A stretch of 6,324 nt of DNA from Gammaproteobacteria bacterium (GCA_947377625.1 CANCGR010000163.1:1-6324), one strand, 5' to 3'. Positions 1-5,336 are shown, counted from the stretch's first letter. Made by a program: numbers and translations. Notes: generated from the sequence alone by a model not told the origin.

Positions 1-800
1 ACGAACAGGAACACTACGATACCGGCAAGATCATGCACCGTGTAATACGGATGGAACGGAATGCCGTCGAGTGGAATTCCGGTTACCGGATCTTTGTTCT
101 TTTTGATTTCAACACCATCAGGGTTGTTGGAGCCCACTTCGTGCAAGGCGAGGATATGCAACACGACCAAGCCAACCAGCACCAGCGGCAGCGCCACCGC
201 ATGCAAGGCAAAGAATCTGTTCAAGGTCGCACCTGAAATCAAGTAGTCACCTTGAACCCATACCATGAGGTCTTTGCCAATTACCGGGATGGCGCCAACA
301 AGACCGACAATTACGTTCGCACCCCAGTAGGACATCTGACCCCAAGGCAGTACATAACCCATGAAGCCTTCGGCCATCAGTACCAAGTAGATGGTCATGC
401 CAAAAATCCAGATCAATTCTCTCGGTTTCTGATAGGAACCGTACATCAGCCCCCTGAACATATGCAGGTAAACCACGATGAAGAAGGCAGAGGCACCAGT
501 GGAATGCAGATAACGAAGTATCCAGCCGTAATCGACATCGCGCATGATGTATTCGACCGAAGCGAACGCACCGTCAGCACTAGTGTTGAAATTCATGGTC
601 AACCAGATGCCTGTCAACAACTGGTTAACGAGCACGACCATCGATAACACACCGAAGACGTACCAGAAATTGAAATTCTTGGGCGCGTAATACTTGCTCA
701 TGTGCTTTTCAAAAGCTTGTACTACGGGCAAACGCGCATTAATCCAACCCAAAAGGCCGGTCACTTGCGTGTTGTCGTTTTTGTGATCACTGCCGGCCAT
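1..800 (-). CDS. petB: Cytochrome b subunit of the cytochrome bc1 complex (N-terminal 266 residues, cut by window edge)
   Basis: Membrane subunit of ubiquinol:cytochrome c oxidoreductase. It carries hemes bL and bH and forms the quinol-oxidation and quinone-reduction sites in the inner membrane. Translating the minus strand from the ATG at 800-798 gives an open frame to the window edge. Hydrophobic helices are seen near residues 45-68 (A), 93-118 (B), 130-151 (C), 196-218 (D), and the start of helix E after 257. Heme ligands are H99 and H113 on helix B and H200 and H215 on helix D. The conserved GYVLPWGQMSYWGA stretch is at 148-161, and HEVGSNNPDG follows helix D. The D-helix histidines are 15 apart, against 14 in mitochondrial cytochrome b. 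The PEWY motif and C-terminal helices lie off the left edge. The start codon overlaps the petA stop (TGATG), with GGAG eight bases upstream. Identification is secure. Confidence 0.96.
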   Translation of the reverse strand, partial: MAGSDHKNDNTQVTGLLGWINARLPVVQAFEKHMSKYYAPKNFNFWYVFGVLSMVVLVNQLLTGIWLTMNFNTSADGAFASVEYIMRDVDYGWILRYLHSTGASAFFIVVYLHMFRGLMYGSYQKPRELIWIFGMTIYLVLMAEGFMGYVLPWGQMSYWGANVIVGLVGAIPVIGKDLMVWVQGDYLISGATLNRFFALHAVALPLVLVGLVVLHILALHEVGSNNPDGVEIKKNKDPVTGIPLDGIPFHPYYTVHDLAGIVVFLF

Positions 801-812
801 CAGGAATTCTCC
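798..812 (-). promoter_or_regulatory. petB ribosome binding site and petA/petB stop-start overlap
   Basis: On the minus strand GGAG (812-809) lies eight bases before the petB ATG (800-798). The petA stop TGA (802-800) shares its last base with that ATG, giving TGATG. This arrangement is typical of translational coupling, which would suit subunits needed in fixed ratio in one complex. The overlap is seen directly; coupling is inferred. Confidence 0.8.
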
Positions 813-1402
813 GAATCAAGTCCAATCACGATGACATTGTCGTTAACGTAATAGTGGGGTGGCACGCGGAGATTGCTTGGAGCGGGGACACCGCTGAAAA
901 CGCGGCCTGCCAGATCGAATTTGGAACCATGACAAGGACAGAAAAAACCACCTTTCCAGGCAGGATCGAAATCCTGTGCTTTGACTTCGGCAAACAATTG
1001 GGGTGAACAGCCCAAATGAGTACAGATGCCCACCAGGATCATAATCTCGGGTTTGCGTGACCGAAATTCATTACGAGCATATTCCGGCTGCTGATCAGGC
1101 TTTTCCGAAACCGGGTCTGCCAAATGCGCAACATTTGTGTGAAGACTGGCAATCGTAGTTTCGTCACGACGCATGACGAACACAGGCTGGCCACGCCAGG
1201 CTGGCATGGGGCCCAGCAACTCGCCCGACTGCAAACGGCTGATATCAATGGTAATTGGGGCGCCCGCCGCCAACGCTCTGGCGCTAGGCTGCCAGGAACC
1301 AACAAAGGGAACTGCCGCGCCCACCGCTCCAACCGCGCCTACCGTGGAGGTAGCGCCAATCAAAAAGCGCCTGCGGCTCTTGTTTACAGTGCCGTCATTC
1401 AC
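800..1402 (-). CDS. petA: Rieske [2Fe-2S] iron-sulfur subunit of the cytochrome bc1 complex
   Basis: A 200-residue protein that takes electrons from quinol at the Qo site of cytochrome b and passes them to cytochrome c1. The N-terminus has a Tat-type signal-anchor: SRRRFLIG at 9-16, then a hydrophobic Ala/Gly/Val-rich segment to about 36. Rieske proteins usually keep this segment as the membrane anchor. The cluster-binding boxes are CTHLGC (127-132) and CPCHGS (155-160). Ligands would be C127, H129, C155 and H158, with C132 and C157 forming the disulfide. Residue 162 is Phe where the mitochondrial protein has a Tyr that hydrogen-bonds to a cluster ligand. The start is GTG at 1402-1400, chosen because AAGGAG lies seven bases upstream; an ATG four bases further on is out of frame. 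It is first in the operon, overlapping petB by one base. Confidence 0.97.
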   Translation of the reverse strand: MNDGTVNKSRRRFLIGATSTVGAVGAVGAAVPFVGSWQPSARALAAGAPITIDISRLQSGELLGPMPAWRGQPVFVMRRDETTIASLHTNVAHLADPVSEKPDQQPEYARNEFRSRKPEIMILVGICTHLGCSPQLFAEVKAQDFDPAWKGGFFCPCHGSKFDLAGRVFSGVPAPSNLRVPPHYYVNDNVIVIGLDSENS

Positions 1403-1409
1403 GAAAAGT

Positions 1410-1415
1410 CTCCTT
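1410..1415 (-). promoter_or_regulatory. petA ribosome binding site (decides a GTG start)
   Basis: AAGGAG on the minus strand, seven bases before GTG (1402-1400). It is the strongest Shine-Dalgarno match in the window and supports the GTG rather than a downstream in-frame codon. The neighbouring ATG at 1398-1396 is 11 bases from it and is in the wrong frame. Confidence 0.8.
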
Positions 1416-1423
1416 ATAAGCCC

Positions 1424-1437
1424 CCGCAGATCTGCGG
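1424..1437. repeat. Perfect 14-bp palindrome in the petA leader
   Basis: CCGCAGATCTGCGG equals its own reverse complement. It sits between the predicted petA promoter and the petA ribosome binding site, nine bases upstream of AAGGAG. It could be an operator for a dimeric regulator placed just downstream of the start of transcription. As a hairpin its effective stem would be only about five pairs. No known regulator consensus is recognised. Confidence 0.6.
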
Positions 1438-1464
1438 ATTTGAACTGAATGGAAAATCGCGCGC

Positions 1465-1493
1465 ATCGTAATCAAAACGGCCTTTTCATTCAA
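1465..1493 (-). promoter_or_regulatory. Predicted sigma-70 promoter of petAB
   Basis: On the minus strand a -35 box TTGAAT (1493-1488, four of six matches) and a -10 box TACGAT (1470-1465, four of six) are separated by exactly 17 bases. Transcription would begin near 1458, leaving a leader of about 56 bases with the 14-bp palindrome in it. The rpsI terminator lies just upstream, so petAB needs its own promoter. Each box is imperfect, so this is a moderate call. Confidence 0.5.
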
Positions 1494-1537
1494 GAAAAAG
1501 CGAGGCAAAACTGCCGCAGCACCTAATCTTTGGATGT

Positions 1538-1571
1538 AAAAAAAACGCCGAAACCCTTGGGTCTCGGCGTT
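1538..1571 (-). terminator. Rho-independent terminator of rplM-rpsI
   Basis: Read on the minus strand, AACGCCGAGACCC (1571-1559) pairs with GGGTTTCGGCGTT (1556-1544). This makes a stem of about 12 bp with one G-U pair and a four-base CAAG loop. It runs straight into a tract of eight T residues (1545-1538). It begins 32 bases after the rpsI stop codon. There is no T tract on the plus-strand side, so it works in one direction only. It separates the ribosomal operon from petAB. Confidence 0.93.
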
Positions 1572-1603
1572 CTCTTGATCTGAGAATATAAAGCGAACCC
1601 AGA

Positions 1604-1996
1604 TTAACGTTTGGAATACTGTGGACGCTTACGTGCTTTGCGCAAACCAACCTTCTTACGCTCAACTTCCCTGGAGTCGCGAGTCACGAAACCAGCCTTG
1701 CGAAGAACGCTGCGATTACTCTCATCATATTCGATCAGCGCGCGGGTAAGACCATGGCGAATGGCGCCGGCTTGGCCAAAGCTGCCACCACCGGCAACAG
1801 TGATCATGATGTCGAACTTGTCTCCAATCGCCAGCAGTTCAAGCGGTTGACGCACAATCATTCTGGCAACTTCACGGCCAAAAAAATTGTCCAGCGTGCG
1901 ATCGTTGATCGTGATATTGCCAGTGCCAGGAGTCAGAAAAACCCTTGCAGTAGAGGTCTTTCGGCGACCGGTTCCGTAGTATTGGGAGACAGCCAT
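1604..1996 (-). CDS. rpsI: 30S ribosomal protein S9
   Basis: A small-subunit ribosomal protein of 130 residues, the same length as E. coli S9. Its C-terminal tail reaches the P-site tRNA region of the decoding centre. Family signatures are QYYGTGRRKTSTARVF near 5-20, GREVARMIVRQPLEL near 40-54, GGGSFGQAGAIRHGLTRAL near 69-87, and the basic tail ending in KARKRPQYSKR with the conserved terminal SKR. The ATG at 1996-1994 is preceded by a GGATAGAG stretch that can act as ribosome binding site. It follows rplM by 22 bases in the usual L13-S9 operon and is followed by a strong terminator. Nothing unusual is seen in the protein. Confidence 0.98.
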   Translation of the reverse strand: MAVSQYYGTGRRKTSTARVFLTPGTGNITINDRTLDNFFGREVARMIVRQPLELLAIGDKFDIMITVAGGGSFGQAGAIRHGLTRALIEYDESNRSVLRKAGFVTRDSREVERKKVGLRKARKRPQYSKR

Positions 1997-2018
1997 GTTT
2001 ACTCTATCCAGTTATTTA

Positions 2019-2447
2019 TCAAAAGGTTAATTGGGCAGGTTGCTGAGCAGCGTGCGGATGCTGAGTGCCAGCATATACCTTCAACTTGCTCATCATATCG
2101 CGACCAAGCGGGGTTCTCGGAACCATGCCTTTGACTGCGATACGGATGACTTCTTCAGGCGAGCGCTGGATCATTTCTCTGAAAGTCGCCGATTTGTGAC
2201 CGCCGGAATAGGTGGAATGGCGATGGTAAATCTTGGTGGTTTCTTTGGTGCCGGTAACCGCCACTTTTTCGGCATTGATAACGACGATGTAGTCGCCTGT
2301 ATCCACATGCGCGGTGTATTCCGGCTTGTGCTTGCCACGCAGACGGTGGGCAATTGCAGCTGACAAGCGGCCCAAAGTTTGGCCTGCTGCATCAACGACG
2401 AACCAATTGTGTTCGGCAGTTTCTTTTTTGGCTGAGTATGTCTTCAT
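2019..2447 (-). CDS. rplM: 50S ribosomal protein L13
   Basis: An early-assembly large-subunit ribosomal protein. Starting at the ATG at 2447-2445 it has 142 residues, exactly the length of E. coli L13, beginning MKTYSAKKET. A TTG two codons upstream (2453-2451) would extend it by two residues, but the only purine-rich stretch (GAGAA) abuts that TTG and is six bases from the ATG, so the ATG is preferred. Family signatures are WFVVDAAGQTLGRLS near 14-28, RGKHKPEYTAHVDTGDYIVVINAEKVAVTG near 37-66, and the C-terminal LKVYAGTQHPHAAQQP. It is first in the rplM-rpsI operon. In E. coli L13 represses its own operon; whether that holds here cannot be read from the sequence. Confidence 0.97.
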   Translation of the reverse strand: MKTYSAKKETAEHNWFVVDAAGQTLGRLSAAIAHRLRGKHKPEYTAHVDTGDYIVVINAEKVAVTGTKETTKIYHRHSTYSGGHKSATFREMIQRSPEEVIRIAVKGMVPRTPLGRDMMSKLKVYAGTQHPHAAQQPAQLTF

Positions 2448-2551
2448 GTTCAATTCTCAATGGCGGGGGACAAATTCCCGACCTATGTTCCAGATAATTG
2501 TCTGACCGGACTGTCAAACACGATTAATGAGTGTATGCCCGTATATCAGGG
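2448..2551 (-). promoter_or_regulatory. rplM 5' leader, possible site of L13 autoregulation
   Basis: About 104 bases lie between the predicted transcription start and the rplM ATG, long for a plain leader. On the minus strand it contains a small potential hairpin, GGGA/TCCC with a five-base loop (2479-2467). A near-palindrome, CAGACAATTATCTG, lies at 2504-2491. A perfect TTGACA occurs at 2517-2512 but has no good -10 box at 15-18 bases. L13 is known to repress its own operon in E. coli; assigning that role to this leader is inference. Confidence 0.3.
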
Positions 2552-2557
2552 GCGCGA

Positions 2558-2586
2558 ATTCTACAGACACACCCCTGCCGACACAA
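2558..2586 (-). promoter_or_regulatory. Predicted promoter of rplM-rpsI with GC-rich discriminator
   Basis: On the minus strand a -35 box TTGTGT (2586-2581) and a -10 box TAGAAT (2563-2558, five of six matches) are spaced by 17 bases. The next bases are TCGCGCCCC. A G/C-rich stretch between the -10 box and the start site is the hallmark of promoters under stringent (ppGpp) control, such as those of rRNA and many ribosomal proteins. The layout is seen directly; growth-rate control is inferred. Confidence 0.6.
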
Positions 2587-2644
2587 GTCCAAATGTTCTA
2601 CTAATCACATATCAGAGAGATCGATATTTTATCAGCTTGCCAGG

Positions 2645-3769
2645 TTAGCCCGGCTCGTGAGGCAGTGCCAGGTACTGAGGTGACTGCATTTCAATCAAAC
2701 GGCTACGAGTTCGTTCAAACATGAACGACAAATCTCCAGCCTGATAAAGCTCCTCTATGGATGAGTACGCCTCTAAGGCGAGTTTGACCTTGTGATCATA
2801 AAACTCATCCACAAGTGCGACGAAGCGCCTGGCATCATCATCATTCAGACCTTGGAAAAAAGGGACCGATGAGATCAGCACCGTATGGTATTGACTGGCT
2901 AACTCCACATAATCGGACACGCCGCGCGGCTTGGTGCAAATCTGCTCAAAACCGAACCAGACCACCCCTTCGCTCCATAAGCGGCAGCTGATGTTACGAC
3001 CTTGAATTTCAAGAACTTTTCCTACAACAACCTCCACCCCACGCGTCAAATCACCAAAAAGTCCACCCATCATGCTCTCCGACCCAAATCCAGGGGGAAA
3101 ATGATAGAGGGCGTTCTTATTCAACGATCGCAAGCGGTAGTCTGTCCCGCCATCCACATTGATAACCTTAGTGTAGCGATTCAACAGATCGATGGCCGGC
3201 AAAAATTTCTTTCTCTGAAGCCCGTTTTCATAGAGTAAATCAGGCCTGAGGTTTGACGTCGCTATCAATACCACCCCCTTGGCAAACAGCACGTCCAGCA
3301 AATTTGCCAAAATCATGGCATCACCAATATCTGAAACATAGAACTCATCAAAACACAGGACTGCAGTATCTGCCGCAATCTCCTCTGCCACACGTGACAA
3401 AGGGTTTGCCTGCCCACTGGCCGCACGTAGCTTGGCATGCACCATTTGCATGAACCGGTGAAAATGCAGCCTCGATTTGCGCTTGAAAGGCAGCGAGCTG
3501 AAGAACAGATCCATCATGAAAGTTTTGCCCCTACCCACTCCTCCCCACAGGTACAACCCTTGGATGGGACTTGCACCGGGACTGAACAGAAGATTCCGGA
3601 GTCTGGTCCAAGGCGTTTTAACGCCGGCTTCGCGCAATGCCAACTGATCGTGAACCGACTGCAACTCCTGCGCGAGGCTCATTTGAAACTCATCCGGCAA
3701 CAAGCCCCCTTCACGCAAAGCTTGAAGGTAAAGCGCCATCGGGCCGGGACCTGCTTGTGATTCTGACAA
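2645..3769 (-). CDS. zapE: Cell division ATPase ZapE (AFG1-like P-loop NTPase)
   Basis: A 374-residue protein, against about 375 in E. coli ZapE (YhcM). ZapE is a cytoplasmic ATPase that associates with the FtsZ ring; the wider AFG1/LACE1 family acts in mitochondrial protein quality control. Seen here: Walker A GGVGRGKT at 76-83, Walker B VLCFDE at 137-142, a sensor-like ATSN at 170-173, and the family stretches RLHFHRFM (100-107), GLQRKKFLPAI (183-193), RRFVALVDEFY (314-324) and FERTRSRLIEMQSPQYL (351-367). The start is TTG at 3769-3767 with a purine-rich AAGAGAG upstream. An ATG at 3739-3737 would remove ten residues and also keeps the conserved core. It is divergent from zapG and lies upstream of rplM, an arrangement shared with E. 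coli. Confidence 0.93.
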   Translation of the reverse strand: MSESQAGPGPMALYLQALREGGLLPDEFQMSLAQELQSVHDQLALREAGVKTPWTRLRNLLFSPGASPIQGLYLWGGVGRGKTFMMDLFFSSLPFKRKSRLHFHRFMQMVHAKLRAASGQANPLSRVAEEIAADTAVLCFDEFYVSDIGDAMILANLLDVLFAKGVVLIATSNLRPDLLYENGLQRKKFLPAIDLLNRYTKVINVDGGTDYRLRSLNKNALYHFPPGFGSESMMGGLFGDLTRGVEVVVGKVLEIQGRNISCRLWSEGVVWFGFEQICTKPRGVSDYVELASQYHTVLISSVPFFQGLNDDDARRFVALVDEFYDHKVKLALEAYSSIEELYQAGDLSFMFERTRSRLIEMQSPQYLALPHEPG

Positions 3770-3803
3770 AGACTTCTCTCTTGTAGAGCCTGCTTATGGA
3801 TCG

Positions 3804-3809
3804 ATTATA
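3804..3809 (-). promoter_or_regulatory. Predicted -10 box of the zapE promoter
   Basis: A perfect TATAAT on the minus strand puts transcription start near 3797 and gives a leader of about 28 bases to the zapE TTG. The -35 region is poor: the best match, TCAAGA at a 16-base spacing, fits three of six positions. It lies two bases from the oppositely directed TATAAT used for zapG. Confidence 0.5.
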
Positions 3810-3811
3810 GG

Positions 3812-3817
3812 TATAAT
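3812..3817 (+). promoter_or_regulatory. Predicted -10 box of the zapG promoter
   Basis: A perfect TATAAT on the plus strand puts transcription start near 3824 and gives a leader of about 35 bases to the zapG ATG. No convincing -35 box is present 16-18 bases upstream. The surrounding decamer GTATAATCAC (3811-3820) recurs exactly at the predicted cysD promoter (4326-4335). Confidence 0.5.
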
Positions 3818-3858
3818 CACTTCCGTCTTGATATTTTGCCGTCTGATTACGGAACTGA

Positions 3859-4305
3859 ATGATGTTGTGGATAGTTGCATTGGTTTGCTTGCTGGTCGGA
3901 GCCGTCGCGGGAGCCGTCTCGTTCAAGCTTTTCAAATCGGATGAAGCGCGTGTCCAACTGCTGGAAACCCAGTTGCAGCAACTCAGCGATGAATATGAAA
4001 ACTACAAGCGTGAAGTCCACGGCCACTTCAGCGACTCGGCACATCTGTTCGGAAAACTGACGGAAAGTTACCGGGATGTTTACCAGCACCTTTCCCATGG
4101 CGCCCGCAATCTTTGTCCTGAATACATCGCCAATCAAGTGGCTCAGATCCCTGCCGATTCACTGTCGACTGATCCAGTACTGGAGCGGGACGCCAATGGC
4201 AAGCAGCTGTCCCCCCCACTGGACTATGTGGTCACCCCCGCCAAGGAAGAACCAAATCCCCTTCCTTCTGTATCAGGCGATATAGGGATACTGGGACGCA
4301 GTTGA
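3859..4305 (+). CDS. zapG: Membrane-anchored coiled-coil division protein, YhcB/DUF1043 family
   Basis: A 148-residue protein; E. coli YhcB (ZapG) has about 132. One N-terminal membrane helix spans about residues 3-22. A charged, heptad-like coiled-coil segment follows (about 27-55). Next is the family core: REVHGHFSDSAHLF at 51-64 and LTESYRDVYQHLSHGARNLC at 67-86. The tail from about 97 is Pro/Ser-rich, poorly conserved and probably disordered. YhcB is linked in E. coli to the divisome and cell envelope growth, but its molecular activity is not settled. The start is the first of two adjacent ATG codons (3859, 3862), and the binding site is weak (CGGA). Divergent pairing with zapE, as in E. 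coli, supports the assignment. It ends 95 bases before cysD. Confidence 0.86.
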   Translation: MMLWIVALVCLLVGAVAGAVSFKLFKSDEARVQLLETQLQQLSDEYENYKREVHGHFSDSAHLFGKLTESYRDVYQHLSHGARNLCPEYIANQVAQIPADSLSTDPVLERDANGKQLSPPLDYVVTPAKEEPNPLPSVSGDIGILGRS

Positions 4306-4332
4306 GTTTCTACCCCCGACCCTTCGTATAAT
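4302..4332 (+). promoter_or_regulatory. Predicted promoter of cysDN
   Basis: A perfect -10 TATAAT (4327-4332) has a TTGAGT -35 candidate (4302-4307, four of six matches) overlapping the zapG stop codon. The spacer is 19 bases, longer than ideal, so an activator such as a CysB-type LysR regulator could be needed; no such site was identified. Transcription would begin near 4339, giving a leader of about 62 bases that contains a CACGAG tandem repeat (4376-4387). Confidence 0.5.
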
Positions 4333-4400
4333 CACCGATCGTTCATGCAGGCACTTGCCAGCGCCAAAGCGTCAACACGAGCACGAGCACAACTACTCCA

Positions 4401-5309
4401 ATGACAGAACATCATTTAACACACCTTAAACAACTCGAAGCTGAGAGCATCCACATCATTCGCGAAGTGGCGGCTGAATTTGAAAAGCCTGTGATGCTGT
4501 ATTCAATCGGCAAAGACTCGGCAGTAATGCTTCACCTTGCGCAGAAAGCTTTCTACCCGGGCCGGCTGCCGTTTCCCCTACTGCATGTGGATACCACGTG
4601 GAAATTTCGCGAAATGATCGAGTTCCGCGACATGATGGCCAAGAAATATGGTTTCGATTTGCTGGTCCACGTCAATGAAGAAGGCACCAAGGCCGGCATC
4701 AACCCATTCACCCATGGCAGCCAGAAACATACTGACATAATGAAAACCCAGGCGCTGAAACAGGCACTGGATAAATACAAGTTTGATGCTGCATTTGGCG
4801 GCGCCCGCCGCGACGAAGAAAAGTCCCGCGCCAAAGAACGCGTGTTTTCCTTCCGTGACAAGAACCATCGCTGGGATCCAAAGAACCAGCGACCTGAGCT
4901 GTGGAACCTCTACAACGGCAAAATAAACAAGGGCGAAAGCATCCGGGTTTTCCCGCTGTCAAACTGGACCGAGCTGGACGTCTGGCAGTACATCCACCTC
5001 AACAATATTGAAATTCCTTCGCTTTACTTTGCCAAGGAACGGCCGGTGCTTGATTACGAAGGAGCCACCATCATGTTGAATGATGAGCGAGTCCCCCAGG
5101 AACTGCGCAAAAATTTGCGCATGAAAATGGTGAGATTCCGCACGCTCGGTTGTTATCCACTGACCGGTGCCATCGAATCGCACGCACAGACATTGCCAGA
5201 GATCATCCAGGAAATGCTGCTCGCCACCACCTCCGAACGACAAGGCCGGTTGATTGACAGCGATCAGGCCGGATCGATGGAACAGAAAAAGCGTGAAGGC
5301 TATTTTTGA
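4401..5309 (+). CDS. cysD: Sulfate adenylyltransferase (ATP sulfurylase) subunit 2, CysD
   Basis: The catalytic subunit that makes adenosine 5'-phosphosulfate and pyrophosphate from sulfate and ATP, the first step of sulfate assimilation. It works in a complex with the GTPase CysN in the cytoplasm. The protein has 302 residues, the same as E. coli CysD. It belongs to the PP-loop ATP pyrophosphatase/PAPS reductase-like fold. The pyrophosphate-binding loop SIGKDSAVML is at 35-44, and HVDTTWKFREM is at 62-72. The basic GGARRDEEKSRAKER is at 133-147, WTELDVWQYI is at 189-198, and RTLGCYPLTGAIES is at 247-260. The C-terminus ends KKREGYF, as expected. The ATG has no clear Shine-Dalgarno sequence within 4-12 bases (the bases before it are CACAACTACTCCA), though the conserved N-terminus leaves little doubt about the start. 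cysN follows after 63 bases. Confidence 0.98.
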   Translation: MTEHHLTHLKQLEAESIHIIREVAAEFEKPVMLYSIGKDSAVMLHLAQKAFYPGRLPFPLLHVDTTWKFREMIEFRDMMAKKYGFDLLVHVNEEGTKAGINPFTHGSQKHTDIMKTQALKQALDKYKFDAAFGGARRDEEKSRAKERVFSFRDKNHRWDPKNQRPELWNLYNGKINKGESIRVFPLSNWTELDVWQYIHLNNIEIPSLYFAKERPVLDYEGATIMLNDERVPQELRKNLRMKMVRFRTLGCYPLTGAIESHAQTLPEIIQEMLLATTSERQGRLIDSDQAGSMEQKKREGYF

Positions 5310-5336
5310 TCGTAGCTATTTTGACTGCAATTACCA

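Noticed and set aside
252..647. 131-residue open frame on the plus strand
   Set aside because: It lies antisense to cytochrome b, whose heme ligands and helices are unmistakable in the opposite strand. No ribosome binding site or family resemblance was seen.
1754..2134. 126-residue plus-strand frame across rpsI and rplM
   Set aside because: It is antisense to two highly conserved ribosomal protein genes and spans their junction. It is a by-product of their codon use.
2451..2453. TTG as the rplM start codon
   Set aside because: It would add two residues to a protein that is exactly family length from the ATG at 2447, and the only purine-rich stretch abuts this TTG.
2467..2479. GGGA/TCCC inverted repeat as a terminator
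   Set aside because: The stem is only four pairs and no T run follows on either strand.
2512..2517. Perfect TTGACA on the minus strand upstream of rplM, as a second promoter
   Set aside because: At spacings of 15-18 bases the hexamers are TATCTG, ATCTGG, TCTGGA and CTGGAA, all poor -10 boxes. The upstream TTGTGT/TAGAAT pair is better.
2593..2645. Possible terminator after zapE
   Set aside because: Only a weak A/T inverted repeat (ATATC/GATAT) is present, without a G-C stem or T tract. zapE may read through into rplM-rpsI.
3847..4137. 96-residue minus-strand frame opposite zapG
   Set aside because: The plus-strand frame has a membrane helix, coiled coil and the DUF1043 core; the opposite frame has no recognisable features.
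4553..5243. Several minus-strand frames of 84-102 residues opposite cysD
   Set aside because: CysD is full-length with all motifs. These frames are compositional shadows without start signals.
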